Source: Candidatus Omnitrophota bacterium
GTDB lineage: Bacteria > Omnitrophota > Omnitrophia > Omnitrophales > JACROU01
DNA: 64,000 bases
Assembly (NCBI GenBank): GCA_029261035.1
Contig: JAJDCD010000010.1
Coordinates: 62,001-126,000 of the forward strand
Direction of reading: 5' to 3'
Shown: piece after piece, positions 54,701 through 63,700 of the stretch
Position numbering within the stretch: position 1 is the first letter of the stretch
Layout of the letters: the number at the start of each line of letters is the position of its first letter
Program-made: the position numbers and the translations under genes
Notes under the pieces: model-generated
Seen by the model: only the letters and a program-made list of their open reading frames with translations
What the model was told of the DNA's origin: nothing
Databases searched by the model: none

Positions 54701-57700
54701 ATTCACTGATACCGCTGATGTTTCCATCTTCATTAATAGAAATACTTCCTTGAGGATTTCCATCGGCATCCAAAAAGGTTCTACTACTGAGTTTATCTTT
54801 CAAAGGAGCTACACTTGGAGCACTGGCATGAACCGCCGCATTAAAAGAAGTAAGTGGAGTCGTTGCTGAAAAACTATCTACGGATAGAACACTTCCATTA
54901 GCGTCTGTGGTAAAGTCGCTAATAGATGAAATGTTTCCGTTTTCATCTATTCCGATACTGGATTGAGGATTTCCATCGACATCTAAAAAAGTTCTGCTTG
55001 TTTGAGCATCTTTCAGAGCTGCTACACTTGCTGCATCTGTATGAATACTTCCATCAAAAGTAGGCAACGGTTCCGTCACAGAATAAGCATCGACATAAAG
55101 AATATTTCCATCGACATCCGTTGTAAATTCGCTAATACCACTGATCTTTCCATTCTCATCAACGGCAACACTGGCGGTTGGATTTCCATCACTATCCAGA
55201 AAGGTACGAGAGGTTTGCTTATCTTTTAAAGGTGTAATACTTGCTAAGCTTGTATGAATGCTTGCATCGAAATCGGTTAAAGGTTCGATTACTGAAAAAC
55301 TATCCACATACAATAAATTTCCTTGCGCATCGATTGCAAATTCACTCACACCACTCATCTTGCCGCTTTCGTTAATTGTAACGCTCGCTGCCGGATTTCC
55401 ATCGGCATCTAAAATCGTTCGGGTCGTTTGACGATCTTTAAGAGCATCTACACTTGTTAAACTTTTATGAACACTAGAATCAAAATCTTGAAGGGGTTCC
55501 GTTACGGAAAAACCATCAACATAAAGTACATTTCCGTCGGCATCCGTTGTAAACTCATTAATTCCAACTATTTTCCCTGCAGCATTCACAGAGATATTAC
55601 CTGTTGGATTTCCGTTAAGATCCAAAAAGGTTCTTCCGGATAGCTGATCTTTAAAAACGTTTATACTCGCTAAATCCATATGTACGGCTGCATCAAATGC
55701 AGGCAACGGTTCTGTCACAGCGTAGGTTTCTACATAGAGAATATTTCCATCGGCATCCGTTGCAAATTCACTGATTCCACTTATCTTCCCATTATCATCA
55801 ATGGTAATACTTCCTGTTGGGTTACCATCGGCATCTAAATAGGTTCGTGTCGTCTGACGATCCTTCAAGACGTTGACATTAAGCATGCTCGTATGCACTG
55901 CTACGTCAAAAACCTGCAAGGGCTCTGTCACTGAGAAACCATCAACAAAAAGAACATTTCCATCGGCATCCGTCGTAAATTCACTTAACCCATCCACTTC
56001 TCCATTCTCATTAATGGAAATGCTGCCAACGGGGTTTCCTTCCACATCCAAAAAAGTCCTGGAGGTTTGACGATCTTTTAAATTAGTTACACTGGCTAAG
56101 TTTGTATGAATATTCGTATCAAACACAGGCAATGGCTCTGTTACAGAAAAACTATCAATGTAAATTATGTTTCCATTTGCATCGGTTGCAAATTCACTGA
56201 TCGCATTAATGCTTCCATTTTCATCTATCGAAATACTTCCAACAGGATTTCCTTGCGCATCCAATAGGGTACGGCTGGTTAATTTATCCTTAAGTGCATT
56301 AACGCTAGCAACAGACTTATGAATATTGGAGTCGAAATCGGTTAGAGGTTCGATTACTGAAAAACTATCCACATAAAGCACATTTCCGTCTGCGTCCGTT
56401 GTAAACTCACTAATTCCCACAATTTGTCCTTGAGAATTTACAGAGATACTTCCTGATGGATTTCCGCTGCTGTCTAAAAAGGTTCTACTAATCAAATCTT
56501 CTTTAAACGCTTGAACACTATTTAAATCGATATGAACAACGCCGTCAAATAGTGGGAGTGGCTCTACAACAGAATAGGTTTGAATATAAAGAATATTTCC
56601 ATTTGGATCTGTTTCGAATTCACTAATGCCGCTAATCTTCCCGTTTTCGTCAATTGTGATACTTCCGACAGGATTTCCATCCACATCTAAAATCGTTCGG
56701 GTCGTTTGTTTATCTTTTAAGCCATTCACACTGGCTAAGTTACCATGAACAGCACTATCAAAATCTACTAACGGTTCCGTTACAGAATAGGAATCAATAT
56801 AAAGAATATTTCCGTCGGCATCTGTCGCAAACTCACTAATTCCATTAATTTTTCCATTCTCGTCTATTGTGATGCTCCCTTCTGGATTTCCATCCACATC
56901 CAAAAAGGTTCGGCTGGTAAAACGATCCTTGAGAGGGGCTATATTGGTAACCGAATTATGTGTGTTCGCATTAAAGTCAGGCAAGGGCTCCATCACAGAA
57001 AAAGAATCTACACTCAATACATTCCCATTGGCATCTGTCGTAAATTCGCTGATCGCACTAATTTTTCCGTTTTCATCTATCGAAATACTCAGTTCTGGAT
57101 TTCCATCCGCATCTAAAAGAGTTCTACTTGTTAACTGATCTTTTAGAGCATTCACACTCGCTAAATCTTTATGAATCGAAGAATCAAAAGCGGTTAAAGG
57201 TTCGGTTACTGAAAAACTATCCACACTTAAAACATTGCCGTTTGCATCTACAGCAAACTCACTAATCCCTACAATTTCTCCTTGAGAATTTACTGATATA
57301 CTTCCTGCAGGGTTTCCGTTCACATCCAAAAAGGTTCTGCTAGATAAATTTGATTTAAACGGAGCCACACTTGCTGAAGATGTATGGGTTAACGCATTAA
57401 AAGCAGGCGCCGGCTCTTGAACAGAGTAAGCTTCAATATAAAGAATATTTCCATTCGGATCTGTTTCAAATTCATTGATGGCAACTATATTTCCATTTTC
57501 ATCAATCGTAATACTTCCCTCTGGATTTCCATTACTATCTAGGTATGTACGCGTTGTCATACGATCTTTAAGAGCTGAAACACTGTTTAAAGAGGTGTGT
57601 GTATTTGTATCAAAATTTTGTAGCGGTTGTGTTACAGAAAAACTATCGATAAATGTAATATTCCCATTCACATCCGTAGTGAACTCACTGATTGCGCTGA

Positions 57701-60700
57701 TTTTTCCATTTTCATCCACTGCAATGCTTCCAATAGGATTTCCACTCGCATCAAATAAAGTGCGGGCTGTCATCGACCCTTTTAGACCAGAAACACTTGT
57801 TAAGCTAGTGTGTACAGAAGAATCGAAATCGGTTAGAGGTTCTGTTGCTTCAAAGTTATCAACGTAGACAACATTCCCATTCGCATCCACAGCAAATTCG
57901 TTGATCGCAACAATCTTCCCATTCGCATCTAAACTAATACTTCCTTCCGGATTTCCGTTTACATCCAACAAAGTACGGTTGGTTAAACTATTTTGAAGAG
58001 AGGCTACGCTTGCGAGTGAAATGTGAATATTTGAATCAAAAGCTTGAAGCGGCTCCGTAACAGAGAAGCTATCAACACTTAATATATTACCGTCCACATC
58101 CGTTTGAAATTGGTTAATCCCTACAATATTACCGCTCGCATCTAAATTAATACTGCCAACTGGATTTCCCTCAACATTCAAAAGTGTGCGGCTGGTAAGT
58201 TGATCTTTCAAACCCAAAACGCTGGCTAAATCGGTATGGGTCGTTGCGTCAAAATCTTGAAAAGGTTGTATCAAAGAAAAAGAATCCACTTGGGTTACAT
58301 TGCCATTAGCATCCGTAGAAAATTGACTTAATCCTTCAATTTTTCCATTGGAGCTAATACTAACACTTCCTTGAGGATTTCCATCCACATCCAAATAAGT
58401 TCGACTCGTTAAGTTCCCTTTCAAACCTGAAACACTCGCCAAATCGGTATGCACCGCAGCATCAAACGCAGGGACAGGTGTTTGAACTTCATAATTATCT
58501 ACACTAGAAATATTACCATTAGCATCTAAGTTAAACTCACTGATTCCAGAAATGTTTCCAGCCACATCAATCGAGATACTCCCCGTTGGGTTTCCATCCG
58601 CATTTAGAAAAGTTCTGCTTGTAAGTCGGTCTTTTAATGGATTTACGTCTGCTGAGGTTTGATGAATAGCTGCATCAAAGTCAACCAATGGAAGAAGAAC
58701 GGAATAACTATCCACTGTAACCACATTTCCATTGGAATCAACAGTGAAATCACTGATTGATTCTATCTTTCCATTAGAATCAATAGAAATACTCGATACA
58801 GGATTTCCATCCGCATTCAAGAAAGTGCGACTACTCAAACCTGTAGTCAAAGGAAGAACGCTAGCAAAATCCGCATGTATAGCTGCGTCATAACTTGTGA
58901 GAGGATCACTCATATCATAACTATCCACATTGATTACATTGCCGTTCGCATCTAAGCTAAACTGACTTACTGAGCTGACCTTACCATTAACATTAATAGA
59001 GATATTCCCTACAGGATTTCCATCGGCATTTAAGTAGGTGCGTGTTGTTAAATTATTTTTCAAAGCACTGACGCTAGAAATATTGATGTGCACTATAGAA
59101 TTAAAATCTTGAAGAGGCTCTTGCATACTAAAACCATTAACACTAATCACATCTCCGTTAGCATTAAGAATAAACTCACTGATTCCAGATATTTTTCCAT
59201 TAGAATCAATTGTGATGCTGCCCGTTGGGTTCCCATCCACATCTAAAAAGGTTCTGGATACAATGTCCGATTTTAAAGCAGAAACACTGGCTTGCGTTGT
59301 ATGTACCGCGCTATCAAAAGCCGTTAATGGGTCGACCATAGAAAAGCTATCAACACTGATTACATTTCCATTCACATCAACCACAAATTCACTCACAGCA
59401 CTAATATTATTGCTCGAATCAACCGTAATACTTCCCAATGGATTGCCGTTAACATCTAAAAAGGTTCTGGAGATCTGACGATCTTTCAATGCCGTAACAC
59501 TCGTTAGATTTAATTGAGTGGCTGTATCAAAATCACTGAGTGGCTCCAACAGCGAAAAACCATCTACAGTAATAACATTACCGTTAGCATCTGTCATAAA
59601 CTCACTAATCGCACTCACCTTACCATTCGAATCGATTGTAATACTTCCTTCTGGATTGCCATCCACATCCAAAAAGGTGCGCGTCTCTTGTGAACCTTTA
59701 AATGCATTCACACTCGCTAAATCAGAGTGTACATTCACATCAAAATCAGGAAGAGGTTCTGTCACTGAGAAAGAATCTACAGCAATAATATCCCCATTCA
59801 CATTAAGAACAAATTCGCTGATACTGCTGATTTTTCCATTCGAATCAATCGTAATACTACCAACAGGATTGCCGTTAGCATCGAGTAAAGTACGAGAAGT
59901 TCTATTCAGCTTTAACGCATCTACACTGGTTAGAGAATTATGAACCGTTGAATCAAAGCTTTGCAGCGGCTCAACCATAGAAAAGCTATCAACACTCACT
60001 ACATTTCCATTGGCATCCAATGCAAATTCGCTCACACCACTAATTGCCCCACCCGCATTGAGCGTTAGACTTCCAACAGGATTCCCATCCGCATCTAACA
60101 ATGTGCGGTTCGTTAGTCGATCTTTAATTCCATTCACACTTGCAAAAGTCGTATGAACTCCTGCATCAAACGAAGTTAAAGGAGACACAACAGAAAAACT
60201 ATCGACACTGATAATATTTCCATTTCCATCAAGAACAAACTGACTAATACTTGTGATCTCTCCATTAGAATTGATTGAAATACTCCCTTCAGGATTTCCG
60301 TCGGCATTCAAGAAAGTGCGAGAAGTAATTTGATTTTTAAAAGAAGTAACACTTGCAGCGTCCACATGAACCGCTCCATCAAAAGTAGGTAGAGGCTCGG
60401 TAACAGAATAGGCATCCACACTTAATATATTGCCACTGGCATCTAAATTAAATTCACTGATGCCACTAATCTTTCCGCTAACATTCAAATTCAAACTCAT
60501 GACAGGGTTTCCATCCGCATTTAAGAAGGTGCGTCCTGTAAGACGATCTTTAAGCGAATTCACACTTGCCAAATCCACATGAACGTTAGTGTCAAAATCA
60601 GGAAGAGGCTCAGTCACTGAAAAGCTATCGACACTCACAATATTGCCATCCACATCCAAGTTAAATTGGCTTAAATCACTGAGCTTTCCATTTTCATCAA

Positions 60701-63700
60701 TCGTAATCGAAGCTTCTGGGCTCCCCCCTGCTCCAAGAAATGTTCGTGTGTTCAAACGATCAATCAATGGATTCACACTTGCTTCGGTGTTATGAACTAA
60801 AGGATCAAAATCCGTCAAAGGCTCCTTAACCAAAAAGCTATCAACACTGCCAATACTGCCGCTGGCATCTAAGTTAAATCGAGTCACGTTACTGATCTTC
60901 CCATCCACATTAATGGTAATACTGGCCGCAGGATTTCCATCCACATCTAAAAGTGTCCGACTCGTTAATCGATCTTTAAACCCATTCACACTATTCAAAT
61001 CTTGATGTAATGCGGAGTCAAAATCAGGAAGAGGTTCTACAATAGAAAATGCATCCACAGCAACAATGTTTCCTTGAGGATCCAATACAAATTCCGAGAT
61101 TGCCGTAATTTTTCCATTGGTGCCAATCGTAATACTTCCTTGAGGATTACCATTCGTATCTAATAAGGTTCGACTCGTAAACTGATCTTTCAATCCATTC
61201 ACGCTGGCAAGACTAACATGAATAACTGAATCAAAATCCGTTAAAGGCTCTAGTACAGAGAAACTATCGACACTCACAATGTTGCCACTCGCATCAATAA
61301 AAAATTCGCTGATACCACTAATCTTGCCGCTCGCATCAATCGTAATACTGCCTACTGGGTTTCCATCACTATCTAAAAGAGTTCTAGAGGTTAAGTTTTG
61401 TTTTAAAGAAATGACACTTGCTAAATTCGTATGAATAACAGAGTCGAAATCGCTGAGAGGTTCCACAAGTGAGAAAGAATCAACATAAAGAATATTGCCT
61501 TCCGCGTCTAAACCAAACTCTGAAATACCTGTAATCTTTCCGTTCGAGTCCATACTAAAACTGCCCACAGCATCCCCGTCGGCATTAAATACGGTCCGTG
61601 TGCTCAAACGATCTTTCAATGGATTTACAGAGCTAAGGCTTGCATGAACCGCTCCGTCAAAATCGCTGAAAGGCTCAGTTAAATCAAAACTATCTACATA
61701 TAGAATCGTTCCATCTGCATCCACAGCAAATTCGCTTAACCCAGAAATTTTTCCATCCACATCAATTGTAATGCTACCTGCCGGATTTCCATCCGCATCA
61801 AAAAAAGTGCGACTATTCTGTCGTTCTTTAAGAGGGTCGACACTAGCAACATCTACATGAATGACCCCATCAAAAGATTGAAGAGGCTCTGTCACTGAGA
61901 AGCTGTCCACATAAAGAATCGTTCCATCCGCATCCACAGCAAATTCACTAATGGCCGTTATTTCACCACTAGTATTCAAGTTAATACTTCCTGCTGGATT
62001 TTGGTCCACATCCAAAAAGGTACGTGTTAATTGCCTTTCTTTTAAAGACTGAATACTTGCTTTAGACGTATGAATAGATCCATCAAAATTTGTGAGAGGT
62101 TCTATAACTGAAAAACCATCCACAAGAATAATATTTCCATCCACATCCAAACCAAATTCACTCACAGCATCAATTTTTCCATCCACATTAATAGTGACAC
62201 TCGCGCTTGGATTTCCATCCACATCCAAATAAGTCCTGCTAGTTAAACGATCCTTTTGAGATGTAACGCTCGCAATACTTGTATGAAGCGCAGCATCAAA
62301 ATCAATTAATGGCTCTACAACTGAAAAGCTATCGACAAAAATAACATTACCATTGGCATCGGTACCAAATTCGCTGATTCCAGAAATCTTTCCATCATCA
62401 TTGATAGTAATACTACCCAATGGATTACCATTCAAATCTAAAATAGTTCGGTTTGTGATCTTATTTTTAAGAGATTGAACATTCGCCAAAGTGTTATGCG
62501 TTGTTGCGTTATAAGCAACAGGAGGTTCTGTTGTTGAAAAAGAGTCAACATAAAGAATATTCCCTTGGCTGTCTGTCCTAAATTCGCTCACTGTAGCAAT
62601 GTTACCGTCTTTGTTAATACTGATACTTCCCTCTGGATTTCCGTCTACATCAAGAAAGGTAACCGTTGTTTGTCTTTCTTTTATAGCGTCTACACTTGTC
62701 AAGTCCGTATGAACCGCTGAATCAAAGTTAGGAAGAGGTTCCTTAACTGAGAAAGAATTCACAACTAAGATATTTCCTTGGGCATCAATTTCAAACTCAT
62801 TCACTCCAGAGATGTTTCCATTATCATCAATAGCAAGACTGCCAATAGGGTTTCCGTCCGCATTAAAAAAAGTTCTTCCTGTCTGACTATCTTTTAAGTT
62901 ATTGATTGCAGCAACAGTGCTATGTGTTACAGAATCGTAATCAGGCAATGGCTCTTGAACGGTAAAGGAATCAACGTAAAGAATACTGCCGTCTGTATCG
63001 GTTGCAATATCATTAATGGCAGAAATCTTTCCATTCTCATCAATGCTGATATTTGCAACTGGATTTCCATTTGCATTCAAAAAGGTTCTAGTCGTTTGTC
63101 TGTCTTTAAGACCATTAACAGATGCTGAATTCGTATGTATTGCAGGATCAAAAGTTTGAAGGGGTTGCGCTGTAATGAAAGCATCCACAGAAGTTACATT
63201 CCCTTGTGCATCTGTGGTGAATTCATTAATGTCCGTAATTTCACCATTGGCATTAATGGTAATACTTCCTGTTGGGTTACTGTTCGCATCCAAAAAAGTT
63301 CTCTGGGTCAGACGGTTTTTTAAAGGGGCCACATTTGCTAATTGGTTATGTACCGCAGGATCAAAATCAACTAAAGGTTCATTCACCGAATAAGCATCAA
63401 CAGCGATTGGATTTCCATTAGAATCTAATGTGAATTCACTCACTCCCGCAATCTTTCCGTCCGCATTCACATTAAGACTTCCTGCAGGATTTCCATTGCT
63501 ATCCAAAAAGGTAAAAGATTGGATCTGGTCTTTTAGAGAAGCAACATTCGCTAAACTACTATGAACAGTTCCATCAAAATCAGGGGCTGGTTGATTTACA
63601 GAAAAAGATTGGACAAAAAGCACGTTTCCTTGTGCGTCCGTGGTAAATTCACTAATCGAAGAAATTTTTCCATTTTCATCGATAGAGATGTTCCCCACTG

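Noticed and set aside
57475-57867. Plus-strand open frames with repeated PSGFPSTSKKVR-like sequence (here and at 59518-59943, 56869-57138, 53773-54033 and others)
   Set aside because: They are the antisense of the 71-aa repeat array; the recurring peptide is simply the reverse complement of the DADGNP strand, and the minus frame is continuous through all of them.
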